Positions 23,243 to 34,005 of a stretch of 64,000 nucleotides of DNA are shown piece after piece. A program made the translations under genes and the position numbers. The DNA is from Anastrepha obliqua (lineage: Eukaryota > Arthropoda > Insecta > Diptera > Tephritidae), in the NCBI RefSeq assembly GCF_027943255.1, contig NC_072896.1, positions 66,172,501 to 66,236,500 of the forward strand. Direction: 5' to 3'. The notes below the pieces were generated by a model. The model searched no databases, was not told the DNA's origin, and saw only the letters and a program-made list of their open reading frames with translations. The stretch's first letter is position 1. Every line of letters begins with the position of its first letter.

Positions 23243-23440
23243 ACGAGGGGGGCTCAATAAGTATCCGTGTTAGAAATCAAGACACCAATTTTAAAAAATG
23301 TTTTTTTTTCAACATAGTCCCCTTTTAAAAAGATACACTTCTCCCAACTCTTCGGCCGTTTTTTAACCCCTCCAAAAAATAAGATTTGTCGAACTCTTCA
23401 AAATACGCCTCTGCATCGGCGATGACTTCTTCATGTTAGG
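23243..23440 (-). pseudogene. mariner family 3 end fragment (irritans-like C-terminus)
   Basis: The plus strand begins CGAGGGGGGCTCAATAAGT, a plausible mariner terminal repeat. Reading the minus strand toward it gives EEVIADAEAYFEEFDKSYF and LEGLKNG, close to the C-terminal EEVIAETEAYFE......YY..GI..LE pattern of irritans mariners. The catalytic part and the other end are missing, and beyond about 23440 the sequence is unrelated. Confidence 0.72.
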
Positions 23441-23688
23441 GAACAAGAATACGGGGGTGCGTGGCTTAATGCCAAGCAGGCTAACCTAACCTAACCTTGC
23501 GCGGTGATGGTGGTCATAGTCCATCTGTTGCGTTGTTCATATATTTATAATTAAGCAATATGACCACCATTACATTAAAATGGATAATTATTAATTATAA
23601 CTATATCATATTTTTAAGTAAAATCAATATTTCAAATTAAAATGTTTCACAATATTATTTATTACTGTTTTGAAATATGAAACATCTA

Positions 23689-24997
23689 CTCTGTGGGCAA
23701 AAAGTAAGGTGAATTTATTTGTCAAACTTCGCGGGATTAAAATTTCGCTGTAGTTACTTTTTTCATGAGTTGGCAGCACTGTTAATAACATCTGGGCCAA
23801 CTTTCACGTGAATGTCATTATCAGTAATATATTTACGCTTGTGTTTACCAAACGACCAAGAGTGCATTTTTCGATTTTTACAATGTCTGATTTGATTGAG
23901 CAGAGAAGTGCCATCAAATTTTGTTTGCGGAATGAAATTTCGGCTGAGGAAACGTTTAGCATGTTGCAGAAGGCATTTGGTGATTCAACCATGTCGCAGA
24001 AAAATGTTTATAAGTGGTACAAAGACTTCAAAGAGGGTCGAGAACGTGTTGATGACTTGGAGCGCTCCGGACGACCATTGACGTCAACAGATGACCAACA
24101 CGTCAATAAAGTGAAGGAGTTAGTGCTCAAAAATCGTCGGTTGACTGTTAAAGACCTTACTGATATGATCGGAATATCTGAAGGGTCTGTGAAAACCATT
24201 TTGAAAGACCATTTGAGCCTACGAAAAGTCAAATCTCGTTTGGTACCGAAAACTCTCAGTTTCTTGGAAAAAAGTCGTCGCGTTGATGTGTGTGAAACAA
24301 TGCTTTCAGGCTATCAGGACAAGCTCAAATGCATCATTAAGGGAGATGAGACTTGGATTTATGCTTACGACCCTGAAACAACCGACCAATCAAGCGAATG
24401 TCGTGCTGAAGGCGAGGGCAAACCGAAAAGAGCACGTCAAAGTCGTTCAAAAGTAAAGGTCATGTTGACAGTTTTTTTCGATTTTCGTGGTGTGGTGCAC
24501 TTTGAATTCCTTCCACCTGGCCAAACTGTTAATAAGGAATATTATTTGAACGTTATGCGTCGTTTACGTGAAGCAATTCGTCTAAAAAGACCAGAATTAT
24601 GGACCAACAACTCTTGGTTTTTGCATCACGATAATGCACCGTCTCACACTGCACTCGTTCTTCGTGACCATTTCAAAAATTCCACGCATATCGTTCCGCA
24701 ACCACCGTATTTGCCTAATTTGGGTCCGTGTGAATTCTGGCTATTCCCAAAACTCAAGAGACCACTCCGGGGAACGCGTTTCGAGTCGATTGAGGAGATA
24801 AAAGCTGAATCGAAGAAGGTGCTGATGGCTATACCGGAAATGGACTATTTGGCATGTTTCGGGGATTGAAAAAATCATTGGCATAAGTGTATTTCATCGA
24901 GAGGGGATTATTTTGAAGGGGATGAAATTGATTTACAACAATAAATAAAGATTTTTCATTTTACAACCAAATTCACCTTACTTTTTGCCCGCAACCC
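23689..24997 (+). mobile_element. mariner family 2, copy 2, both ends present
   Basis: A 1309-bp element with ends CTCTGTGGGCAAAAAGTAAG at 23689 and, reversed from 24997, AGGGTTGCGGGCAAAAAGTA. The shared core GGGCAAAAAGTAAGGTGAAT is identical at both ends. It is flanked by TA at 23687-23688 and 24998-24999. This is the best preserved mariner in the window. Confidence 0.93.
23883..24944 (+). pseudogene. mariner family 2 transposase, copy 2, single premature stop
   Basis: One uninterrupted frame from ATG at 23883 (MSDLIEQRSAIKF) to a TGA at 24867-24869. The sister copy has TGG (Trp) there, and the remaining 25 codons stay in frame to TAA at 24942. Motifs: RSGRPLTS, SRLVPKTLSF, KGDETWIYAYDP, HHDNAPSHTALV, PYLPNLGPCEFWLF and a C-terminal WHKCISSRGDYFEGDE. 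The usual third Asp is Glu, as in the copy at 6427-7476. This copy also differs at conserved positions (TGDE to KGDE, YSPDL to YLPNL). I judge it inactive, but it is very recently lost. Longer starts upstream of 23883 are unlikely because they overlap the terminal region. Confidence 0.92.
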
Positions 24998-24999
24998 TA

Positions 25000-25118
25000 A
25001 ATATTGTATTATTAACAATCACAAGCTGCGATCTTTTTTCTGCGCTTGTCATCACATTTTCAAGCATTTCGGGTTTTATAGCGTCGATTTCGCGTTGTTT
25101 CGGTGTAAAGCGATCCAT
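25000..25118 (-). pseudogene. Micro-remnant: transposase N-terminus fused to C-terminus (tentative)
   Basis: From ATG at 25118 the frame reads MDRFTPKQR, a typical DD41D or mariner start, joined directly to EIDAIKPEMLENVMTSAEKR, which resembles the C-terminal EI.AI.PEMLENV...A..R region of the same group. The middle is absent. It abuts the end of the mariner at 23689-24997. Such head-to-tail fusions are the usual route to miniature elements, but the piece is short and the call is inference. Confidence 0.4.
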
Positions 25119-26430
25119 GATTGAAATTTTACTGAATTTACATATCGAAAACATGTATGTTCAAGTCGATCGGGTGGTAAATGACAAAGTTGTTCAGTGT
25201 TTACATACCGACATAAAAGATGACGCACCCTGTACCATCAGAGAGGTATTATGGTTTCTCAATCCTACTGTTTGTAGTGGTACTTCTTCCCATCGTACCA
25301 AATTCTTTAAAATACAATGGGTAAACTCATTAGGAGAACTTTTCAGAGTTTTAAGGAAAATGCCCAGTTTATTAAATTTTATATATTTACTAGGAGACAA
25401 CACCTGGTATCATGTAATTAATACATACTATTTTGGTTTGCCTCTCTTTCTTCTGTAACACATACTTTAGCCTATTAACGTCTTATTTTGTGTTTAAGTT
25501 ATTGTTTTGTTTTAACTCCGTTTCAGTTTTTTTTTCATAAACGAGCACATATTCGCCTGTTTCCCTTTTAGGTAAAAGTTTCTATAACAATCTATTGCTT
25601 ATATTTTTCAATTTTTCAGAGGAAAATATACTACGTTCGAAGAACTATGTCAGCTAGCCTCGTAAAATTATCAGTTATTTGCAATAATCCTCTGTGACAT
25701 GATGCAGTACTTGTGACTGTTATTAAATTGTTAGAATAACTCCTTTGTTGTTTTGGAATGAATACCCCCACCAATAAATATCGTTTTTGTGTGGAGTGAT
25801 TATATAAAATATCGATAATGTCACGTGCCGAGAGTAGAACTTTGACTTTTTCATTCAAACTTTGCCTGGCAAAACAATATTTCTTCTAATATAAGAATGT
25901 GCTCGTATCGAAGGATCGATGTGAATCTAAGCCTATGGCCTCAAGCGTTTATTGGATGGTGCAAATACTAGAAGGTTTTTTTAATACATCTATGGACACT
26001 TTCAATTTCAACGCCGATTTTAAGGCATAACCGCTGCAACAGCGTCTCATCTGATCTATTTAAGTGTGTGATGCCAGCTATTCATTGGATAGCGTTTTCT
26101 GATAAGTGATAAAAAATTGGCGCATTGATGCTCATGGCATCCAAAATGACCAGCAATTTTCTCATCTTCAATGTGTTTGCTGGCATAACTTAAAATTTTG
26201 GCCTTATTCTCATCGATCAGTCTTTGATAAACCGCTATTTTCAAGCATTTATATTATGATATAATGTAAGAGAAAAAATACGCAAAGGAGCTCAGATTAT
26301 TTACCCAAAATGTAGTGAAATATTTTTCTTTTGAAACAAAAAAACACACAACTTAAACAGAAATCGAATTATTAGTTTTGTTTTTCACAATTCTCTGAAA
26401 TATTCATAGATTTACGCTTTTGCTTTTATA
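25119..26430. other. Spacer; unassigned frames
   Basis: Minus- and plus-strand frames at 25194-25458 and 25631-25858 have no motif I recognise. Nothing else seen. Confidence 0.4.
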
Positions 26431-26771
26431 TCTTCTTCTTCTTCGTCTTATATATTGTATAAAAATGAATGTTTGTCTGTATGTCATCGATGAACTCAAA
26501 AACTACTGTACCGATTATTATAAAAATTGGTGTTTGTATATATTTTTCCACGGAGAAGGTTTGTAGAATATGCTAATTGACGCCACTCGCCACCAGGTGG
26601 CGCCGCAGAGTAGCAACTTCTGCCCCGTTCAACCGATTTTTTCGAAATAAACGAAATCAATAAAATTGTTTAGAATGAATTGAATATTTGTGTACTGATT
26701 TTGTTTTTTAAGTTATTTTTCTTAAATTTATTTTAGTTGTTGTCGCAGCAATGCGCGTCGGGTACAGCTAG
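26431..26771 (+). mobile_element. Short non-autonomous Helitron
   Basis: Begins with TC after an A (26430) and ends GGGTACAGCTAG followed by T (26772): the 5'-TC...CTAG-3' structure of a Helitron inserted between A and T. The body has the phrases ATGTTTGTCTGTATGTC and ACCGATTATTATAAAAATT seen in many insect Helitron ends, and a GC-rich inverted repeat CGCCACCAGGTGGCG near 26590. A small stem CGCA-GCAA-TGCG lies about 15 bases before the 3' end. An alternative start is the TC at 26446. It has no coding capacity. Confidence 0.65.
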
Positions 26772-26772
26772 T

Positions 26773-29035
26773 ATTGTTATACATATTTTTCTCAATATAT
26801 TTTGTGTATCAATTTCTTCATAATGCCATCCTTGCAATACTTCTTAAGTCATATTGGTAAGTGCAGCCAATCTTTCAGTACTAATCATATCCCCATAAAG
26901 TTAGTTTGAATGTGTGTATATGTATATGTAGCAAGGTATTTCTTGACTAGGTCTCTAACGAATTCTTGAGTTTGTATAATTTCATTCAAAATAATAGCGA
27001 GAAACTGAATGAAAGTCTCCAAATCGTACTTTCTCCTGTTGCAGTGAATATATTTACATTCACATGCTTCAAACTTTTGTGAGTGTGTATTATCTGCAAA
27101 TCTGCAAATAATGATATTTCGCTAAGGGGATGGCTGTATAGTAATAAACATTTCGAATACGTATTTAACACCAAACAGCTGATGCAGTGCAGACGTAAAA
27201 GTATATAAAAAAAAAGAATTATAAAGAGAGAGAGAGTAGAGAGCATCATAAACATGTCTAAATTACGCCAAAGACAATAACATAAATGTTGTTTGCAGAG
27301 ATCCGTTAACGGCATTATTAACAGCGTAAAGGTTGTAGCAATATTATGAAATTGGTTAAATTTACAATGCGATGCCTAACCAAAAAAGGTGCTCTTCTCT
27401 ACCGAAATTTCAATTACAAAAATAATAATTCAAAAAATGTTTTGGAAAATATTAATATTATATTTGCTGGACGGATTCGAGAAAAACTCAAAAATCAATT
27501 TTTTATAAATAAAATATAAAAAAAAAATCATCTCAGATTATAGAAGAGTTCGAGCTAAAAAGTCGGCATCAACATTTCCCAAAACTAAAAAAAATATGGT
27601 AAAATGTCGTAAACTCGTTATATAGCATTTCGACCCAAAGGTCGACTGTAGACAAAATGTAAAATGTAAAAAGTTAATAAAATTATATTATTTAACTAAT
27701 TTTTTTGGAAACAATTAAATTTAATGAAGGCAAATTTTTCTATGTATTCGTAACCCTTTTGAGGTGTTCATGATATTATTTTTATTTAAATTTATTTTTG
27801 TTTATTATATTAAACACTACATATTTTTGTTAAGTTTATGCTGATTATGTGAAAATAAATACATTGAACACTTCTGCTGATTTAAACACTTTTGTACTAA
27901 GCATTATTTCTCAAATATATCAATAGTAAATACTGCCCTGAGGGACACCAGACGAGGCAACGCAAACTGAATTTACCATTTTGAAAAGAAGGGTACGACT
28001 TTACCATTAAAATTGAAAAAAAAAAATGGAGTGAAACCCAAAACCATGCAATTCAGTGTTTAGCTATTCATGGTTGACCTTGATTGGTTTGAGTGGTTGA
28101 CCTGGTCAAAAGCCTTAGAAAAGTCCGAATAGACTGTGTCATTCATTCTGTAAATATATTTAGTAATGTGTTTTAAGTACAAAGTGGCGCAAATTAATAA
28201 TTTTTAGTGATGAAAATGTCTAGTTCACTAATGTGAATGAGCTGCGACGCCATTTGCAAGAATTATAGATCTTCCGATAGGGTGTTTAATTTTGCGCCAC
28301 CTTTTATTTCCTCAGATATCAACATCAGACATTATTACTCTAAATTTGGTTCATATAGGACTTAAGTGTCGATTTTTGCAATGAGTGGTGAACATTTTCA
28401 TGAGCTGAGGTGCACATAAATTCTACAAATGGGGTTTGAAAAAAGGCTAATTGAAATTTTTAATTTAATCTTGGAAATATATACACCTGCAAGTTTATAT
28501 CAGTATAAGTATGATATTTGTGGCTGCTATACAATTTTTAGCTTACTGGGATAGACATTTATTTGATTTGTAGTGTATTTTGCGCTTCGAATTAGCTTTA
28601 TATTTATTTTTATTTTTATTTTTTAAAATGCAACGGTAACCATTTATGGCGAAATTGCTGGGCGAAGTGCTACGAGAGTTTAACTCTAACTACATGGTAA
28701 GTTTAGTTAGTGTAGTTTTTTAATTGAAAAGAAGAAGATGGGACGAAAATTCTACTTAGAGTTTATAACTAGTTTTAATTTTATGCCTATACTTGTAGTG
28801 ACTATTTCGAATATTTTGATTTCTGTGGAATTATTTATTTTTTGTTTTGTTTTAAGACAATTTAGGTTTCTTAGTTACTGAATACACGAATATTGAATAA
28901 AAAATATTCACCTCCTGTTCTTAATAGTTTGTTCGACATCTTTGCATTTTCATCATGCTTGTATTTTTACCTCCTATTACATAGTAACAGTTATTAGCAG
29001 ACTTTTACAATAAATTGGTCGCTTTTTATTCCTAC
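26773..29035. other. 2.3 kb AT-rich spacer, no recognised gene
   Basis: Mostly AT-rich. A GAGAGAGAGA run lies near 27226. No frame with motifs; I see no RNA gene. Confidence 0.45.
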
Positions 29036-29039
29036 TGCA

Positions 29040-29352
29040 ATTCCTATTTGCGCGTACACCCTTTTTGGGTGTTTTTCCGGGCTTCTCCTCCTATTTGGCG
29101 TGTGCGTCTGGATGTTGTTCCACAAATGGAAGGACATACAGTTACAAGACGACTGCGAACGGCAGATATTTTTTTATGAGGAGCTTTTTCATATCAGAAA
29201 CATACCCGGAGGATTGCCATTGCCTGCCGAGGAAAAAACTGCTATTGGAAAAAACGGGTTCTTCATTTTGGTCTTTCACGAGATTCGCACCTAAGTTTTC
29301 TCTGAATTCCGAATGGTAGTCACGCCCCAACACATTCGGCTACGGCGGCCGC
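29040..29352 (-). repeat. tRNA-derived SINE
   Basis: Read on the minus strand from 29352: GCGGCCGCCGTAGCCGAATG, then a promoter-like A box (TAGCCGAATGTGTTGGGGCG), and 50 bases on a B box variant GGTGCGAATCTC, where the standard is GGTTCGAATC. The unrelated body follows, with phrases such as CGGCAGGCAATGGCAA and AAAAAGCTCCTCAT, to about 29040. This head resembles a tRNA with extra-arm spacing. Sequences like it are, to my recollection, abundant in tephritid flies; that is not verified here. The small plus-strand frames across it are chance. Confidence 0.7.
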
Positions 29353-29549
29353 AAATAGCTTTATTTTTTCTAAGTAAGGCATCACAAAACGAATAGAGTA
29401 AATGCTAAGTGATAGAAAATAAAAGAATTTACTCAACGTGGACTAGTTTTTTTCGGCCTCTGGTTTAATACAATTCGCACAATTTATTAGTCCTGGTCCA
29501 GTGGACATTTAGATTAAGAGAAACTTATGTCTATACTCTAACAGAATGT

Positions 29550-30960
29550 TGCTGAACATAACAGCAAACTGTTGTCGTGCACTTGAAATCGCCACTAAGC
29601 AGGCACGTTACTCATACGCACTGTAGCACAGTACAGCAGCAGACTGTTAGGGAAAGTAAAAGCAGTCGGTCACCCACGGTCGCTTGTGCGCAGTTGCCGA
29701 TGAATGCTGCAAGGAGCCGCAAGGCATACTACTTAAATACATACATATGCAATAACACAGCTGATATGTCGTGTATAAACAACCCCCCATAATATTCCAG
29801 TTACACGCATACGCACGTTGTGGCGCGCATTCTTTCTCTGCATGGTTGTGTTACATGTGATACAAGTAATATTCGTATTGTTAATGCGCTGTCTGTACAA
29901 TGCGGTCTGACAGTCTCACGTGCGCGGCCAAAGCGTCAACAACTAAAAAGGAAAACGGTCGAAACGTTTGACGGAAATAGCCGAATAGCCAAACACTGAA
30001 CGCCTACGCACAACTAACGCCTTAAAAAGCAACACGGAGCATACTCTTGTTGGTTCACTAGTGAAAGAAAACCATAAAATAAAAGAAATCTAGTGAAAAA
30101 TTTAAATTGAATTTTTAAGGCTGCAGCTAATCAGCGTGGTAGCTGGCGTGGAATTTTTGGCGTATTTTTTGTTTATCAAATTTTGTCTGCATAAAGCTGA
30201 AAGTGCTAAGTTTGTGCAAACGTGAGTAGCTGCAGGAGCGGTGAATTATTTTCCATTCTTTGTTTTTTTGTTCCTCTTGTGTCATTGCTCTTACTGCCGA
30301 CCTGTTGTGTTGACAAGTTTTCTTAATTTGTGGCTCGTGGACGCAAACAAAGCAAGTACAAGTAGATGGTGGCGTAAATAAATAGAAAAAAGCATAGAAA
30401 ATTAAGTGTAGAAATACACAAGTAAAGAAAACGCAGTGAGCTGCCGCACAAATAAAGCTATAAAAATATATGTGTGTGCGAATGTGTGTGTGTGAAATTG
30501 TGTGGAGGGTAATTTTTGCTGGCAAAAGGTGGGTGCTGTGCGTGACATTTGTTTCGTGTCTATTTTAGCAAATTGTCTCCAAGAAGCCAAACGACGTGTG
30601 GTGTTGCAGAAATTAGTTGAGGAAGTAAAGCATATTGTGTACATGTATTTGTTTGTACCTATATATAAAAATATATATACCCACACATCAAAAACAACAC
30701 CATTCAGAAGTAACAAAACGTGGAATAACAAAACTGTGTGAGCTCAAAAAAACCTAATTGACAGTGTGAAGGATAACTAAATATATATGGCACTCGTTGC
30801 TTATAAGTATTGTGAGAGAAGAAAAGAAAAAAATATAAAAAACATAAAAGAGTGATGCTAAATGAAACAAAACACTAATAAAAGTGGCTGCAATAACAAA
30901 AAATCTTTAAATGGTACCTGCGGTGCAGGCGTTAACCTCCTGCCAGCACGTGTATGTTGC
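29550..30960 (+). other. Possible host promoter and 5' untranslated region (tentative)
   Basis: This stretch differs from its surroundings: fewer repeats, runs of AAC, AAAA and GTGTGT, and purine-rich phrases such as GTGAAAGAAAACCATAAAAT typical of dipteran leaders. A donor-like AACGTGAGT is at about 30218-30226. An ATG at 30911 opens a 36-codon frame beginning MVPAVQALTSCQHVYVALRA. No protein family is recognised and no downstream exon is identified, so a host gene is only a suggestion. Confidence 0.22.
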
Positions 30961-32029
30961 CCTCAGAGCACACAAATGCTTAAACATGTTAATCATAATA
31001 TATCATTTTGTAAATTAAACTAATTGAAAACAAATTTTTTAGAGGGAGGGAGGGTAGAAATGTGAACAAAAATAATTGAAATAATTAATAATATACAATT
31101 TTAGCTATTTTTGAACGAATCGCTTAAAGTTTTTTATCTTTTGTTTTGTCCGAAAAGGACAACAAACTTAAGAAAAATTAGAATTTCAGTGAATTATCTG
31201 TTATTACAATTTATTTGAAAAATCATACGATCACTTATTTGATAATTGAAAATCACCATAAACTTTTTTATAAAAGTTAAAGTTAAAAATTATGCGTTTT
31301 GAGATGTAAAATTAAATTAGTATAGTTTGAGTGGGTTGTGCCACTACCACTTGGTTGATTCCATATGCCCTGTGCATTGTAGACATGAAATAATACCTGG
31401 TAGGAAGAGATTTCTTTTCACAGCAGCCACCACTTGACAGGCAATAGCAAACAGGCGAGTGCATTTGTGATAAAAATCAGCTGCAGCAGTTCATAAAACC
31501 GTGGAATAAAATTAAGAGGTAGTCAACCAATTAGAGAAGAAACAGATTTAAAAGGCAATGATATACATACGAACATACATGGTTCGCTTTGGCAAACTCC
31601 ATACATTCACTCTCAGACATAACTGATTATTAAGAGTGCCGTCTGTGAAGGATATGCCATCTATCTACCTAACCGACCATTAAAACTCATGGCGGTCCGA
31701 GATAAAGTTAAGAGGGTTTGATATGTAAAACTTCGTTATTTCTGCTAGCTTAGTGGAAAAGTTGATAGTACAAAAGTGAGCGTCGCTTTAACTGCATTCC
31801 TTGTGATCGGCGTGAGAAGTGATGAATAGATTTACCACCTTAAATATTTTGGAAAGAGAGCTTGACACTTTAATTAGCAAACTTGATTGAGTATTTGCAG
31901 TAGATAATATCATACTTAAGCAATAGTGATGCAACTTTATTCATATATCAGGTGTTCCTTTTAGCTGGATGGGAGCTGTCGATATCGATAACTATGATTG
32001 TATGCTGAGAATGGGAACTGTGTTGAGAT
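30961..32029. other. AT-rich spacer, no recognised gene
   Basis: About 1.1 kb without motif-bearing frames or repeat structure. Confidence 0.45.
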
Positions 32030-32409
32030 TTCTGTTCAGTAAGGTTTCGCAACGGGTGGTTCCATGTGTAGGAGTCAGGCATAACGAAACATCCGGTAAC
32101 GGATAGAGGCTGATCGACTTTGACGGGGCACGAAATATGGTAGTCTGCAGCACCAGATTGTAGCATAAAAAGATACACCAAGCTACCTGGCTGTTTCCTG
32201 ATCGGAAAACGCGAAACCAGATCAATCATGTTGTGATAGATGGAAGACACGCTTCTAGTGTATTAGATAAACGTACGATCCGAGGACCCAACATCGACTC
32301 GGATCATTACCTTGTTGCAGCCAAACTGTGCACTTACCTCTGTGCAGCAAAAAACGTACATCTACCTACGCAAAGAATATTCGACATCGAAAACCTGCAA
32401 TCACAATAA
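32030..32409 (+). pseudogene. RTE-type endonuclease C-terminal fragment
   Basis: Reads RLIDFDGARNMVVCSTRL, a stop, HKKIHQATWLFPDRKTRNQI, NHVVIDGRH and IRGPNIDSDHYLVAAKLC. These are the late blocks of the apurinic-type endonuclease of RTE and related non-LTR elements, ending in the SDHYLV motif with the catalytic Asp-His pair. It is interrupted by at least two stops. The tandem block begins inside it at 32318, so only its last part is repeated downstream. Confidence 0.8.
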
Positions 32410-32579
32410 TCAGCAAGAAGATTCGCCACTAGACTCTCACTTCTGCTCTCAGAGAGTACTGCCCAACATCCGGCATGCACGAGCAATGGACCAACTTTAC
32501 TCCTTCCCTACGTACCGCCGCCGAAGAACAAATCGGATTCCGGCGAGCCCGAAACCCACCACAGGCTGAAGCCCACCGT

Positions 32580-33350
32580 CAACCAACTGATTGGATCTTA
32601 TCATTGTGGCTTTAGACCTGGAAGGTCTGCCATCGACTAAATATTTACAATACGTCAAATCTTGGATTGAGAATCGACACACACCATCGTTTCGTCGATT
32701 TCAAAGCTGCATTGGGCAGTACGAAAAGGGGTTATATGTATGCCGCGATGTCTGAATTTTGTATCCCCGCAAGACTAATACACCAGCAGCGCCGTCAGAA
32801 TTGGGAAGGACCTCTCCGAGCCGTTTGATACCAAACGAGGTTTCAGACAGGGTGACTCCCTGTCGTGCGATTTCTTTAACCTGATGTTGGAGAGGATCGT
32901 ACGAGCCGCAGAACTTAATCGCTCAGGCACAATTTTTTATAAGAGTGTACATTTGCTGGCGTATGCCGATGATATTGACATCATCGGCCTCAACAACCGC
33001 GCTGTTAGTTCTGCCTTCTCCAAACTGGATGAAGAGGCAAAGCGAATGGATCTGGTGGTGAATGAGGACAAAACGAAGTACCTCCTGTCTTCAAACAAAC
33101 AGTCGGGTCACTCGCGTATCGGCACCCATGTCACTGTTGACAGTTATAATTTCTAAGTTGTAAAAGACTTCATTTATTTAGGAACCAGCATAAACACCGA
33201 TAACAATGTCAGCCCTGAAATCCAACGTAGAATTTCTCTTGCCGACAAGTGCTACTTTGAACTAAGTAGGCAATTGAGTAGAAAAGTCCTCTCTCGACGA
33301 ACAAAACTAACACTCTACAAGGCTCTCATCAAGAAGAATGTATCACCCTA
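32580..33350 (+). pseudogene. RTE-type reverse transcriptase remnant, unit 1
   Basis: Frames give YHCGFRPGRSAID near 32600, then VRIGKDLSEPFDTKRGFRQGDSL, DFFNLMLERIVRAAELNRSG, and LLAYADDIDIIGLNNRAVS with the catalytic YADD. Next come DLVVNEDKTKYLL, YNF with a stop, VVKDFIYLGTSINTDNNVSP, and RRTKLTLYKALIKK. The order matches the palm and thumb of RTE-like reverse transcriptases. It has several stops and frameshifts and about 100 codons missing in the finger region. The longest open stretch is 32884-33156. (Long runs here are spread over separate phrases.). Confidence 0.85.
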
Positions 33351-33489
33351 AAGTCTTTAGCATGCGGTATGGAAGTAAAGTAGAGCTTCAGCGAATACTT
33401 GATTCGACGATACCGCGGCTCCTTAGGCGTTTTTAAAAATTGCCACAGGCTGTCATATATTTGATATCTATAAGTGTAGAGAAACCAAT

Positions 33490-34005
33490 GTGATTTTTAT
33501 TCTCCAAGCAGTGAAGATTTTGCTCGTGCTTCAGAAGGACTTTAGACCAATCAGCTTGCCGTCGTTCCTTCTAAAAACACTGGAACGTTTGATAGATCTT
33601 CATATAAAAGGTTGGTTGAACTGTGATGACTTCTCGGCAGCTGAAAACCAAGGCTAGGTCAACCGATACAGCCCTGCATTCACTGGTGGGTACTTTTGAG
33701 AAATCTTTCTCGTTAAGGAATATACTCTACCAGCCTACCTAGACATTGAAGGTGCATTTAATAACATCTCTTCCGAGAAGATACTCTCGGCCCTTTGTTA
33801 GGTTGGAGTTGATGTGTCAATTAGACAACTAGTACGTCACCTGCTAAATAGTCGGACAATAATTTCCAAATTAGGTGCTTCCTGCATCGTTTGCGCAGTC
33901 TTCACAGGAATTCCTCAAGGAGCCGTTCTTTCTTCTCTTCTGTGTAACCTGGCCGCCAAGGATCTGCTTTTGATGCTCGATAGTGAGCGACCAATGCAGA
34001 TTTAG
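33490..34005 (+). pseudogene. Jockey/LOA-type reverse transcriptase remnant, unit 1
   Basis: A second, unrelated reverse transcriptase: QKDFRPISLPSFLLKTLERL, then YLDIEGAFNNISSEKILSAL carrying the first catalytic Asp block, and TGIPQGAVLSSLLCNLAAKD. Stops interrupt it at least twice, and the YADD block is missing. Its DIEGAFNN and IPQGAVLS pattern is close to LOA and Jockey elements, including the one at 43432-48785. Sequence to the end of the unit is not assigned. Confidence 0.75.

Noticed and set aside
29040..29352. A functional tRNA gene
   Set aside because: The A and B boxes are present, but the B box is altered, no cloverleaf closes, and a long unrelated body follows; it is a SINE.
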